A DNA stretch of 64,000 nucleotides from Agelaius tricolor (Eukaryota; Chordata; Aves; Passeriformes; Icteridae). Positions 1-13,200 of the stretch are shown in pieces; the stretch's first letter is position 1, and every line of letters begins with the position of its first letter. The notes beneath the pieces are model-generated. The model did not search any database. It saw only the letters and a list, made by a program, of their open reading frames with translations, and had not been told where the DNA came from. A program made the translations under genes and the position numbers. Where the stretch lies: the NCBI GenBank assembly GCA_023055355.1, contig JALJCS010000028.1:3038418-3102417 (forward strand). Direction: 5' to 3'.

Positions 1-59
1 TGTCCCCTGGCTGGGGGTCACCATTGTCCCCCACATCCCCCCAGTCTCCCCACACTGGG

Positions 60-790
60 GGTCCCCCCATGTGCCCCTCTCTGTCCCCATCCCAGGTCCC
101 CCCATATCACCCCTACAGGGGTCCCCCATTTCTCTCCCGTGTGTCCCTGTCACCGGGGGTCCTACCTCTTATCCCCCCATAGCCACCATGGTGGGTCCCC
201 CTTTTCCCCTCACCCCGTATCCCCCTTTTCCCCTCCAGCTGGGGTCCCTTCTGTCCCCACACCGTGTCCCCTTGTCCCCCATCTCCCCTCACCCCTTGTC
301 CCCCTGCATCCCCTCACGGGGGTCTCCCCTTTCTGCCCCCATCCCGTCTCTCCTCATATCCCGCCCATCTCCCCTCATCCCATGTCCCCCAAATCTCCCA
401 TCTTCCCTCACCCCCTGTCCCCAAATCTCCCATCTTCCCTCACCCCCTGTCCCCCTGTGTCCCCATCTCCCCTCACCCCATGTCCCCCTGTGTCCCCATC
501 TCCCCTCACCCCAAGTCCACCAGATCCCTCATCTCCCCTCACTCCTTGTCCCCCCATGTCCCCTCACCCTGTGTCCCCTCTCATCCCCTCCGCGCTCCCC
601 CCACAGCGGCTCCCACTCTGTCCCCATCTCCCCTCACTGTCCCCCCTCACCCCATTTCCCCCTCACTGTGTCCCCTCACCCCACATCCCCCATCTCCCCT
701 CACTGTGTCCCCTCGCCCCACTTCCCCCATTTCCCCCTCTGTCCCCGTTTCCCCTCACTGTCTCCCCTCACGTCGTGTCCCCATCTCCCC
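60..790. repeat. C-rich minisatellite in 5'UTR intron
   Basis: Irregular units built on ccccatctcccctcacccc and tgtcccc repeat across the block, with pyrimidines almost only on the + strand. The - strand therefore has many G runs that could form quadruplexes. Long frames on the + strand here lack stops only because of composition. Confidence 0.85.
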
Positions 791-905
791 TCACCGCGTG
801 CCCCGGTGTCTGTGGGTGTCTGTCTGTGTGTGTGTCGGTGTCTGTCTGTGTGTGACTGTCAGTCCTGTCCGTGTGTCGCTGTCTGTGTGTCCGTGTGTCG
901 CTGTC
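791..905. repeat. GT/GTC-rich simple repeat before RCC2 exon
   Basis: A run of tgtctgtctgtgtgtgtg-type repeats lies directly upstream of the acceptor that precedes the RCC2 start codon. Confidence 0.85.
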
Positions 906-934
906 GGTGCGGCGGCTGACGCGGTCCCGCAGCC

Positions 935-1246
935 ATGCCCCGCAGGAAGGCGGCGGGGCCGCCCTGGGACGCTGCGGGCCCGGGCCCTCAGGGCGGCGGG
1001 CGGCGGCGGCCGGGCCCTCAGGGCGGCGGGCGGCGGCGGCCCCGGCCCAGCGGCGGCAGCAGCGGCGGCAGCAGCGAGGAGGAGGCGCCCCGGGAGCGGC
1101 GGCCGCGGGACGGCAGCCCCGGGGCCCGCAGGCCCGGCAGGCCCGGCGGGGCGGCGGCGGCAGCGGCGGCGGCGGGGCCCGGAGGCCCCGGGGCCCGCGG
1201 GCAGAGCGTGGTGATCTGCGAGCCCGAGCACAGCAAGGAGCGCATC
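935..1246 (+). CDS. RCC2: RCC2 first coding exon
   Basis: Encodes residues 1-104, starting MPRRKAAGPPWD and ending EPEHSKERI at donor GTGAGC. The exon is very CpG-rich. It contains a perfect 30-base tandem duplication (981-1010 and 1011-1040) that duplicates GPQGGGRRRP in frame, plus Gly/Ser, acidic and poly-Ala runs. Confidence 0.95.
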
Positions 1247-4200
1247 GTGAGCTCGGGGGGGAGGGCGGCAGCACCCCCGGGACCCTGGTGTACCCCCCGT
1301 GCCCTGTTGTGCCCCATGAGACACCCCCAGTGTGTCCCTATTGTGCTCCATTACACATCCCCGCTGTGCCCCCATTGGGCCCCATGAGACATCCCCACTG
1401 TGTCCCTGTTCTCCATTACACACCCCTGCTGTGCCCCCCATCATGCCCCATGAGACACCCCCCGCTGTGCCCCCATTGTGCCCCCTGAGACACCCCCCGC
1501 TGTGTCCCTATAGTGCCCCATGAGACACCCCTGCTGTGTCCCTATTGTGCTCCATTACACATCCCCGCTGTGCCCCCATTGTGCCCCATGAGACATCCCC
1601 ACTGTGTCCCTGTTCTCCATTACACACCCCTGCTGTGCCCCCCATCATGCCCCATGAGACACCCCCGCTGTGCCCCTATTGTGCCCCATGAGACACCCCC
1701 CCCCGCTGTGTCCCTATTGTGCTCCATTACACATCCCCGCTGTGCCCCCATTGTGCCCCGAGACACCCCCATTGTGTCCCTATTGTGCCCCATACATGCT
1801 CCTACTGTGCCCCATTACACACCCCCACTGTGCTGCCATTGTGCCCCTTTATACACCCTCACTGTGTTCCTGTTGTGCCCCTTTATACACCCCCAGTGTC
1901 CCCATTGTGCCCCATTGCACACCCCCACTGCACCCCTTGGACCTACTGTGCCCCTATTGTGCCCCTTTATACACCCCCAGTGTCCCCATTGTGCCCCCAT
2001 TGTGCCCCTTTATACACCCCCAGTGCCCCCACTGTGCCCCATTGCACACCCTCACTGCACCCCTTGGACCTACTGTGCCCCTATTGTGCCCTTTATACAC
2101 CCCCACTGTGCCCCATTGTACCTAATGTTCCACCCCCAATACACCCCAAACCCCACTGCAGCCCCTGACCCCCATCCCGCCCCACTGCACCCCAAATTCC
2201 ATCCCATTGCACCCCAAACCCCACTGCAGCCCCTGACCCCCATCCCGCCCCACTGCACCCCAAATTCCATCCCATTGCACCCCAAACCCCACTGCACCCC
2301 AAATTCCATCCCATTGCACCCCAAACCCCACTTCACCCCAAATTCCATCCCATTGCACCCCAAACCCCACTTCACCCCCTGACCCCATCCTGCCCCACTG
2401 CAGCCCTTTCAGCACCCCATTATTGCCCCCATGTCCCTGCTGTCCCCATGTCCCTGCTGGCTCTGTCCCCAGTGTCCCCCACATCCCCTCTGCACCCCCA
2501 ATGTCCCCTGTGTCCCCCACACCCCCAATGTCCCCCACATCCCCTGTGTCCTCTACATCCCCAATGTCCCCCACGTCCTCCCCAGCCCTGCTGCTCCTTC
2601 TGTCCCCGTGTCCCTGTCCCAGATGACCCCAAGGTCCCTCACATTCCCCACATCTTCCCCCCTTGCTGATGTCCCCGATGTCCCGTGTCCCTCCCATCCC
2701 CGATGTCCCCAATGTCCTGTGTCCCACCCCCAATGTCCCCAGTGTCCCCAGGCCCCCACATCCCTGATGTCTCCATGTCCCCCCTGTCTCCCACAATGTC
2801 CCCAGTATCCCCCATGTCCCCCACATCCCTGATGTCCCACAATGTCCCCTGTGTCCCCAGCATCCCACTCACCCCCAAAGTCTTCCATGTCCTCCCATTC
2901 CTGATGTCCCCATGTCCCCCTGTCCCTGATGTCCCCCTGTCCCCCATATCCCTGATGTCCCTGTGTCCCCCTGTCCCAATGTCCCTGATGTCCCCGTATC
3001 CCCCAGGTCCCCTGATGTCCCTGATGTCCCCCTGTCCCTGATGTCCCCATATCCCTGATGTCCCTGTGTCCGCAGGTCCCGATGTCCCTGTGTCCCTGAT
3101 GTCCCCATGTCCCTGATGTCCCCTGATGTCCCCCATGTCCCCTGTGTCCCTCTGTCCCTGATGTCCCCAGTGTCCCTGATGTCCCCCATGTCCCTGATGT
3201 CCCCAGTGTCCCTGATGTCCCTGATGTCCCCCATGTCCCTGATGTCCCCTGATGTCCCCATGTCCCTGATGTCCCCTGATATCCCCCATGTCCCTGATGT
3301 CCCCTGATGTCCCTGATGTCCCCATGTCCCTGATGTCCCCTGATGTCCCCCACTGCAGCCCCTGACCCTGGGCACATGTCCCTGATGTCCCCTGATGTCC
3401 CCAACGTCCCTGATGTCCCCCATGTCCCTGTGTCCCTCTGTCCCTGATGTCCCCATGTCCCTGATGTCCCCTGACATCCCCTGATGTCCCTGACATCCCC
3501 CATGTCCCCTGATGCCCCTGATGTCCCTATGTCTCCTGATGTCCCTTGATGTCCCCATGTCTCCTGATGTCCCCCATGTCCCTGATATCCCCTGATGTCC
3601 CTGATGTCCCCATGTCCCTGATGTCCCCATGTCCCCCATGTCCCCATGTCCCTGATGTCCCCTGATGTCCCCTGACATCCCCTGATGTCCCCATGTCCCT
3701 GATGTCCCCCATGTCCCCTGACATCCCCTGATGTCCCCTGATGTCCCCTGATGTCCCCATGTCCCTGATGTCCCCTGACATCCCCTGATGTCCCCATGTC
3801 CCCATGTCCCTGATGTCCCCTGATGTCCCCATGTCCCTGATGTCCCCTGATGTCCCCTGATGTCCCCATGTCCCTGATGTCCCCTGATGTCCCCTGATGT
3901 CCCCATGTCCCTGATGTCCCCAGTGTCCCCATGTCCCTGATGTCCCCATGTCCCCACAGAAGCTCGAGGGCTCCAAGAGCCGGGGGCAGCTCCTGATCTT
4001 CGGTGCCACCAACTGGGACCTGATTGGCCGCAAGGAGGTGCCCAAGCAGCAGGGTAGGGCTGGCTCATTAACTAATGAACTGCTTAATTAGTCATTAATG
4101 AACCATGAGGGGCAGGGTAGGGCTGGCTCATTAACTAATGAACTGCTTAATTAGTCATTAATGAACCATGAGGGGCAGGGTAGGGCTGGCTCATTAACTA

Positions 4201-7200
4201 ATGAACTGCTTAATTAGTCATTAATGAACCATGAGGGGCAGGGTAGGGCTGGCTCATTAACTAATGAACTGCTTAATTAGTCATTAATGAACCATGAGGG
4301 GCAGGGGAGGGCTGGCTCATTAACTAATGAACTGCTTAATTAGTCATTAATGAACCATGAGGGGCAGGGTAGGGCTGGCTCATTAACTAATGAACTGCTT
4401 AATTAGTCATTAATGAACCATGAGGGGCAGGGTAGGGCTGGCTCATTAACTAATGAACTGCTTAATTAGTCATTAATGAACCATGAGGGGCAGGGGAGGG
4501 CTGGCTCATTAACTAATGAACTGCTTAATTAGTCATTAATGAACCATGAGGGGCAGGGTAGGGCTGGCTCATTAACTAATGAACTGCTTAATTAGTCATT
4601 AATGAACCATGAGGGGCAGGGTAGGGCTGGCTCATTAACTAATGAACTGCTTAATTAGTCATTAATGAACCATGAGGGGCAGGGGAGGGCTGGCTCATTA
4701 ACTAATGAACTGGTTAATTAGTCATTAATGAACCATGAGGGGCAGGGGAGGGCTGGTTCATTAACTAATGAACTGCTTAATTAGTCATTAATGAACCATG
4801 TGGGGCAGGGTAGGGCTGGCTCATTAACTAATGAACTGCTTAATTAGTCATTAATGAACCATGAGGGGCAGGGTAGGGCTGGCTCATTAACTAATGAACT
4901 GCTTAATTAGTCATTAATGAACCATGAGGGGCAGGGTAGGGCTGGCTCATTAACTAATGAACTGCTTAATTAGTCATTAATGAACCATGAGGGGCAGGGT
5001 AGGGCTGGCTAATTAACTGGTTAGTTAGTCATTAATGAGTGGTGTGGGGCAGGGGAGGGCTGGTTAATTAATGGCTGTTAATTAGTAATCAATGAGTGGT
5101 TTGGGGCAGGGTAGGGGCTCATTAATGGCTGGGATTAATCGGTATTAATTAGTAATCAATTAATGGTTTGGGGCAGGGCAGGGGCTCATTAATAGCTGAT
5201 TACTTTGGGTTAATTAGTAATCAATGAAGGATTTGGGGCAGGGTAGGGCCATATTAATGGCTGGGATTAATTGGTATTGATTTGAGGTTAATTAGTAATT
5301 AAGAAATGTTTTGGGGCAGGGTAGAGGTCCTTAATAGACGATTAATTAATTGGTATCAATTAGTAATCAATGAAGGGTTTGGGGCAGGGCAGGGGCTCAC
5401 TAATGGCTGTGATTAATTTGTATTAATTAGTAATCAATGAACATTTTGGGACAGGATAGGGGCTCACTAATGGCTGTGATTAATTGGTATTAATTAGTAA
5501 TCAATGAACATTTTGGGACAGGATAGGGGCTCACTAATGGCTGTGATTAATTGGTATTAATTAGTAATCAATGAACATTTTGGGACAGGATAGGGGCTCA
5601 CTAATGTCTGTGATTAATTGGTATTAATTAGTAATCAGTGAACATTTTGGGACAGGGTAGGGGCTCACTAATGGCTGTGATTAATTGGTATTAATTAGTA
5701 ATCAATGAACATTTTGGGACAGGATAGGGGCTCACTAATGGCTGTGATTAATTGGTATTAATTAGTAATCAATGAACATTTTGGGACAGGATAGGGGCTC
5801 ACTAATGGCTGTGATTAATTGGTATTAATTAGTAATCAATGAACATTTTGGGACAGGATAGGGGCTCACTAATGGCTGTGATTAATTGGTATTAATTAGC
5901 AATCAGTGAATGTTTCGGGGCAGGGTAAGGCCTCATTAAGGGGTGATTATTGCTATTAATTATGAATTGGGGCAGAGCAGGGCCCTCATTCTTGGCGGTG
6001 TGATTAATTAATGTTAATTTGTAATTAATGACCTTGAGTGGCATCTCGCAGTTTGGGGCAGAATTTGGGTGTCCAGCAGAGCCAAATTCGGGTTTTGTTT
6101 ATTTATGATGCATTTATAATTCATTAATTTTAATGATTGTTTTTATGTAGTTCTAATTAATTAATCAATCAATTAACTGGGGGAGGAGCCTCAGTTTCAC
6201 CCCTTAATTGGAGCAGGTTTGAGGGGGCACCAGCTCTGCTGCAAAGCCAAATTTTGCTTCTTTTGGATGCATTTATAGTTCATCAATTAATCTCTTTCTT
6301 TTCATGTGTATTTATTTAATTGCTATTAATATCTAATTAATTTTTAAGCTGGTTAATTAGGGAGGAGACACAGTTTGATGCAATAATTTGGGGTGCATCA
6401 GACCTGTGGCAAAAAAAAATGAAAACTTGGTTTAGTTGGAATCTTTAATACTCCATTCATTTTCCTGATTATTTTTATCTATTTCTAATTAATTATTTTC
6501 ATTAATTACTGGGGAGGAGCCACAGTTTCACCCCTTAATTGGGGCAGGTTTGAGGGGGCACCAGCTCTGCTGCAAAGCCAAATTTTGCTTCTTTTGGATG
6601 CATTTATAGTTCCTCAATTGATCTCTTTCTTTTCATGTGTATTTATTTAATTGCTATTAATATCTAATTAATTTTTAAGCTGGTTAATTAGGGAGGAGAC
6701 ACAGTTTGATGCAGTAATTCGGGGTGCACCACACCTGTGGCAAAAAAAAATGAAAACTCGGTTTAGTTGGAATCTTTAATACTCCATTCATTTTCCTGAT
6801 TATTTTTATCTATTTCTAATTAATTATTGTCATTAATTACCGGGGAGGAGCCTCAGTTTCACCCCTTAATTGGAGCAGGTTTGAGGGGCGCCAGCTCTGC
6901 CAAATTAAACCTCTGCTTCATTTTCAGCTCACTAATTATATCCTTCTTTTCAGGGGACCTAATTAATGAATATTAAAAATTAGCATTTAAATTAATTAAT
7001 GTTTAAAATGAACGAGCTGGGGGCGGAGTCACAGTTTCAGGTTTTAATTTGGGGCCTGAATTTGGGAGGCACCAGCGCTGCTGTGGAGCCTCTGCTCGTT
7101 AGGGGTGCCTGGAAAGTTCATTAATTAAGAACTCGTTAATTGGGGCAGGTTTGGGTGCCCCGGCCCTGCTGTGCCCTCCCCTGTGGGTTTGTCCCCATTT

Positions 7201-10200
7201 CCTGGCTCTGTCCCCAAATCCACCCTCAATTCCTGAGGGAATCCTGGAGATTGTCCCAGCGATTTTCCCAGAGGATTTTCCAGGTATTCCCAGATTTCCC
7301 AGATGATTTTCTGGGATGATTTTCCTGGATTTTCCCTGATCATTTTCCTGGATATTCCTGAATGATTTTCCTGGATTTTCCCTGATCATTTTCCTAGATT
7401 TCCCTGGATATTCCTGAATGATTTTCCTGGATTTTCCCGGTATTCCCATATGATTTTCCTAGCTGATTTTCCTGGATTTTCCTGCATTACTTTCCTAGAT
7501 TTTCCCAGTATTCCCAGATTATTTTCCTGGGTTATTTTCCCAGAGTTTCCTGGATTATTTTCCTGGATGATTTTCCCAGATTTTCCTGGGTTTTCCAGGA
7601 TGATTTTCCCAGGTGATTTTCCCAGTATTCCCAGATTTCCCAGATGATTTTCTGGGATGATTTTCCTGGATTTTCCTGAATGATTTTCCTAGATTTTCCC
7701 AGTATTCCCAGATTATTTTCCTGGTTGGTTTTCCCAGAGTTTCCTGGATTATTTTCCTGGATGATTGTCCTGGATTTTCCAGGATGATTTTCCCAGATTT
7801 TCCTGGGTTTTCCAGGATGATTTTCCCAGATGATTTTCCCGGTATTCCCAGATTTCCCAGATGATTTTCTGGGATGATTTTCCTGGATTGTTTTCCTGGA
7901 TGATTTTCCCGGTATTCCCAGATTTCCCAGATGATTTTCTGGGATGATTTTCCTGGATTTTCCCTGATCATTTTCCTAGATTTCCCTGGATATTCCTGAA
8001 CGATTTTCCTGGATTTTCCCAGTATTCCCAGATGATTTTCCTGGTTGGTTTTCCCAGGTTTTCTTGGGTTATTTTCCCAGAATTTCCTGGATGATTTTCC
8101 TGGATTTTCCAGGATGGTTTTCCCAGATTTTCCAGGATGATTTTCCCAGATGATTTTCCTGAATTTTCCCAGATTTTCTCGGATGATTTTCCCAGATGGT
8201 TTTCCTGGATGATTTTCCCGGTATTCCCAGATTTCCCAGATGATTTTCTGGGATGATTTTCCTGGATTTTCCCTGATCATTTTCCTGGATATTCCTGAAT
8301 GATTTTCCTGGATTTTCCCTGATCATTTTCCTAGATTTCCCTGGATATTCCTGAATGATTTTCCTGGATTTTCCCTGATCATTTTCCTGGATATTCCTGA
8401 ATGATTTTCCTGGATTTTCCCTGATCATTTTCCTAGATTTTCCTGGATATTCCTGAATGATTTTCCTGGATTTCCCCAGTATTCCCAGATGATTTTCCTA
8501 GTTGATTTTCCTGCATTACTTTCCTAGATTTCCCCAGTATTCCCAGATGATTTTCCTGGTTATTTTCCCAGAGTTTCCTGGATTCTTTTCCTAGATGATT
8601 GTCCTGGATTTTCCAGGATGATTTTCCCAGATTTTCCTGGATGATTTTCCCAGATTTTCCTGGGTTTTCCAGGATGATTTTCCCAGGTGATTTTCCTGAA
8701 TTTTCCCAGATTTTCCAGATGATTTTCTGGGATCATTTTCCTGGATTTTCCCTGATCATTTTCCTGGATATTCCTGAATGATTTTCCTGGATTTCCCCAG
8801 TATTCCCAGATGATTTTCCTAGCTGATTTTCCTGGATTTTCCTGGATTATTTTCTCCGAATTTCCTGGATTTTCCTGGATTATTTTCCTGGATGATTGTC
8901 CTGGATTTTCCCAGATAATTTTCCCAGGTTTTCCAGGATGGTTTTCCCAGGTTTTCCTGGATGATTTTCCAGTATAATTTTCCCAGATTTTCCTGTATTA
9001 TTTTTCTGTATATTTTCCCAGATGATTTTCCTGGCTGATTTTCCCAGATGTTTCTGTATTATTTATTATTTTCCTGGATTTTCCCAGATGATTTTCCTGA
9101 ATTTTTCTGGATTTTCCTGGATTATTTTCCTAGTATTCCCAGATGATTTTCCTGGATTTTCCTGGATTATTTTCCCGGTATTCCCAGATGATTTTTATGG
9201 CCGATTTTCCCAGATTTTTCCAGATTATTTTCCTGGATTTTCCCAGATTATTTTCCCAGTATTCCCAGATGATTTTTCTGGATATTCCCAGATGATTTTC
9301 CTGGATTTTCCCAGATTATTTTCCCAGTATTCCCAGATAATTTTTCTGGATGATTTCCCCGGATGTTCTCGAATGATTTTCCTGGATTATTTTCTGGATT
9401 ATTTCCCGTACTATTTTCCCAGACTGTTCTTTTCCCAGCTGCTTTTCCCATCTCTCTCTTTTCCCGGCCGCGTTTCCGGGCGCTGATCCCGCGCTCCTTC
9501 CCGGTGTTTTCCAGCGGCGTACCGGAACCTGGGCCAGAACCTGTGGGGGCCTCACCGCTACGGGAGCCTGGGGGGGCTGCGCGTGCGCTCGGTGGTGTCG
9601 GGGCCCTGCGCCGCCCACAGCCTCCTGATCACGGCCGAGGGCAAGCTCTGGAGCTGGGGTGAGCGGGAGCCAGCCCGGGAACACGGCTGGGATAATGGGA
9701 TCTATCCAGGGAACCTGGCTGGAATAGCGGGATCCATCCCGGGAACCCGGCTGGGATAATGGGATCTGTCCTGGGAACCCGGCTGGGATAGTGGGAGCCA
9801 TCCGGGGAGCCTGGCTGGGATAGTGGGATCCATCCGGGGAGCCTGGCTGGGATAATGGGATCCATCCGGGGAGCCTGGCTGGGATAGTGGGATCCATCCC
9901 GGGAACCAGGCTGGGAGAGCGGGATCCATCCGGGGAGCCTGGCTGGGATAATGGGATCCATCCAGGAAACCTGGCTGGGATAGTGGGATCCATCCTGAGA
10001 ACCCGGCTGGGATAGTGGGATCCACCCGGGGAACCTGGCTGGGAGAGCGGGATCCATCCCGGGAACCCTCCCAGGATAATGGGGTCAGCTGGGGAACCTC
10101 CCTGGGATAGCGGGATCCATCCCGGGAACCAGGCTGGGATAATGGGATCCATCCTGGGAAGCAGGCTGGGATAATGGGATCCATCCCGGGAAGCAGGCTG

Positions 10201-13200
10201 GGAGAGCGGGATCCATCCAGAGAACCCCCCTGGGAGAGTGGGATCCATCCGGGGAGCCTGGCTGGGATAATGGGATCCATCCCGGGAACACCCCTGGGAG
10301 AGCGTGAGCCATCCCGGAAACCCTCCCAAGATAATGGGGTCAGCCAGGGAACCCCCTTGGGATAGCAGGATCAGCCTGGGAACCCCCCTGGCACAGTGGG
10401 ATCCATCCGGGGAACACCCCTGGCTGGGAGAGCGGGATCCATCCCGGGAACCCCCCTGGGAGAGTGGGATCCATCCGGGGAACCTGGCTGGGATAATGGG
10501 ATCCATCCTGGGAACCTGGCTGGGATAATGGGATCCATCCTGGGAACCCCCCTGGCATAGTGGGATCCATCCCAGGAACCTGGCTGGGAGAGTGGGATCC
10601 ATCCTGGGAACCCTCCCAGGATAATGGGGTCAGCTGGGGAACCTCCCTGGGATAGCGGGATCCATCTTGGGAACCAGGCTGGGATAATGGGATCCATCTA
10701 GGGAACCCCCCTGGAGAGCAGGATCCATCCAGGGAACCCCCCTGGGATAATGGGGTCAGCTGGGGAACCCCCCTGGGAGAGTGGGATCCATCCTGGGAAC
10801 CCTCCCAGGATAATGGGGTCAGCTGGGGAACCTCCTTGGGGTGGTGGGATCCATCCCCAAAACCAGGCTGGGATAATGGGATCCATCCTGGGAACCCCCC
10901 TGGCATAGTGGGATCCATCCCGGGAACCCCCCTGGGAGAGTGGGATCCATCCAGGGAACCTGGCTGGGAGAGCGGGAGCCATCCCAGAAACCCTACCAAG
11001 ATGATGGGGTCAGCCGGGGAACCCCCTTGGGATAGCGGGATCCATCTTGGGAACCAGGCTGGGATAATGGGATCCATCTAGGGAACACCCCAGGAGAGCA
11101 GGATCCATCCTGGAAACCAGGCTGGAATAGCAGGATCCATCCCAGGAAATCCCCTGGGAGAGCAGGATCAGCCTGGGAATTCTCCCCTGGCTTAGTGGGA
11201 TCCATCCCGGGAACCAGGCTGGGAGAGCGGGATCCATCCCAGGAACCCTCCCAAGATAATGGGGTCAGCTGGGGAACCCCCTTGGGATAGCAGGATCAGC
11301 CTGGGAACATCCCTGGCATAGTGGGATCCATCCCAGGAACCAGGCTGGGATAATGGGATCCATCCTGGGAACCCCCCTGGCATAGCGGGATCCATCCCGG
11401 GAACCCCCCTGGGATAATGGGGTCAGCTGGGGAATCTCCCTGGGATAGTGGGATCAGCCTGGGAACCAAACTGGGAGAGCAGGATCCATCCCAGGAACTG
11501 AGCTGGGATAATGGGATCCATCTTGGGAACCAGGCTGGGATAATGGGATCTGTACTGGGAACCAGGCTGGGATAATGGGATCTACTGGGAACCAGGCTGG
11601 GATAATGGGATCCATCCTGGGAACTGGGCTGGGATAATGGGATCTGTACTGGGAACCAGGCTGGGATAATGGGATCTACTGGGAACCAGGCTGGGATAAT
11701 GGGATCCATCCTGGGAACTGGGCTGGGATAATGGGATCTGTACTGGGAACCAGGCTGGGATAATGGGATCTACTGGGAACCAGGCTGGGATAATGGGATC
11801 CATCCTGGGAACTGGGCTGGGATAATGGGATCCATCCTGGGAACCAGGCTGGGATAATGGGATCCATCCTGGGAACCAGGCTGGGATAATGGGATCCATC
11901 CGGGGAACCAGGCTGGGAGAGCGGGAACCCCCCTGGGAACTGGGCTGGGATAATGGGATCCATCCCAGGAACTGGGCTGGGATAATGGGATCTGTACTGG
12001 GAAGCAGGCTGGGAGAGCGGGATCCGTCCCAGGAACTGGGCTGGGATAATGGGATCTGTACCAGGAACCCCCTTGGGAGAGTGGGGTCATTGGGAACCCC
12101 TGGGATAACAGGATCAGCCAGAAACCCCTGGGATTCTGGGATCAGAGGGAACCCCTGGGATAACGGGATCAGAGGGAACCGTTGGGATTCCGGGATCAGA
12201 GGAAACCCCCCTGGGATAACGGGATCAGAGGGAACCCCAGGGGTAGCGGGACCAGCGGGAACTCCCCTGGGATTTCGGGATCAGAGGAAACTCCCTTGGG
12301 ATTCTGGGATCAGAGGAAACTCCCCTGGGATTCTGGGATCCGAGGGAACCCCCCTGGGATTCCGGGATCCGAGGGAACCCCCCTGGGATTCCGGGATCCG
12401 AGGGAACCGTTGGGATTCCGGGATCAGAGGGAGCCCCTGTGACTCCGGGGTTTTTGGGGCCCCGCAGGGCGGAACGAGAAGGGGCAGCTGGGCCACGGGG
12501 ACACGAAGCGCGTGGAGGCGCCGCGGCCGATCGAGGCCCTGGGCAGCGAGGCCATCGTGGCGGCCGCCTGCGGGCGGAACCACACCCTGGCACTGACCGG
12601 TACCGACCAGGACACGGGGCCTGGATCCGGGAAATGGGGCTGGATCTGGGAAATGGGGCTGGATCTGGGAAATGGGGCTGGATCCTGGGAAATGGGGCTG
12701 GATCTGGGAAATGGGGCTGGATCCTGGGAAACGGGGCCCTGGATCCTGGGAAATGGGGCTGGATCCTGGGAAACGGGGCCCTGGATCCGGGAAATGGGGC
12801 CTGGATCCGGGAAATGGGGCTGGATCCTGGGAAACGGGGCCCTGGATCCTGGGACACGGGGCTGGATACTGGGGACACGGGGCCCTGGATCCTGGGGAAA
12901 CGGGGCCCTGGATCCGGGAAACAGGGCTGGATACTGGGAAACGGGGCCCTGGATCCCGGGAAACGGCCCTGGATCCTGGGAAACGGGGCCCTGGATCTGG
13001 GAAATGGGGCCCTGGATCCGGGAAACGGGGCTGGATCCTGGGGACATGGCTGTGGATCCTGGGAAATGGGGCTGGATCCTGGGAAATGGGGCTGGATCCT
13101 GGGAAACAGCCCTGGATCCTGGGACACGGGACTGGATCCTGGGAAACGGGGCCCTGGATCCTGGGAAACGGGGCCCTGGATCCTGGGGAACGGGGCTGGA

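Larger units (their letters stand above)
1..932 (+). other. RCC2: 3' part of RCC2 5'UTR intron
   Basis: No coding exon is visible before 935. The sequence just before the start codon reads tcccgcag then CC ATG, so a canonical AG acceptor sits at 931-932, two bases before the ATG. Known vertebrate RCC2 genes have an upstream non-coding exon, which fits. That exon and the promoter lie outside the window. The interval is filled by the two low-complexity blocks listed separately. Confidence 0.6.

Noticed and set aside
2553..4068. Long antisense frames rich in GHQGTSGD
   Set aside because: Direct translation of the ccctgatgtc decamer array; no non-repeat protein sequence.
9316..11237. Long antisense frames with DGSHYPSQ repeats
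   Set aside because: Translation of the intron 3 minisatellite.
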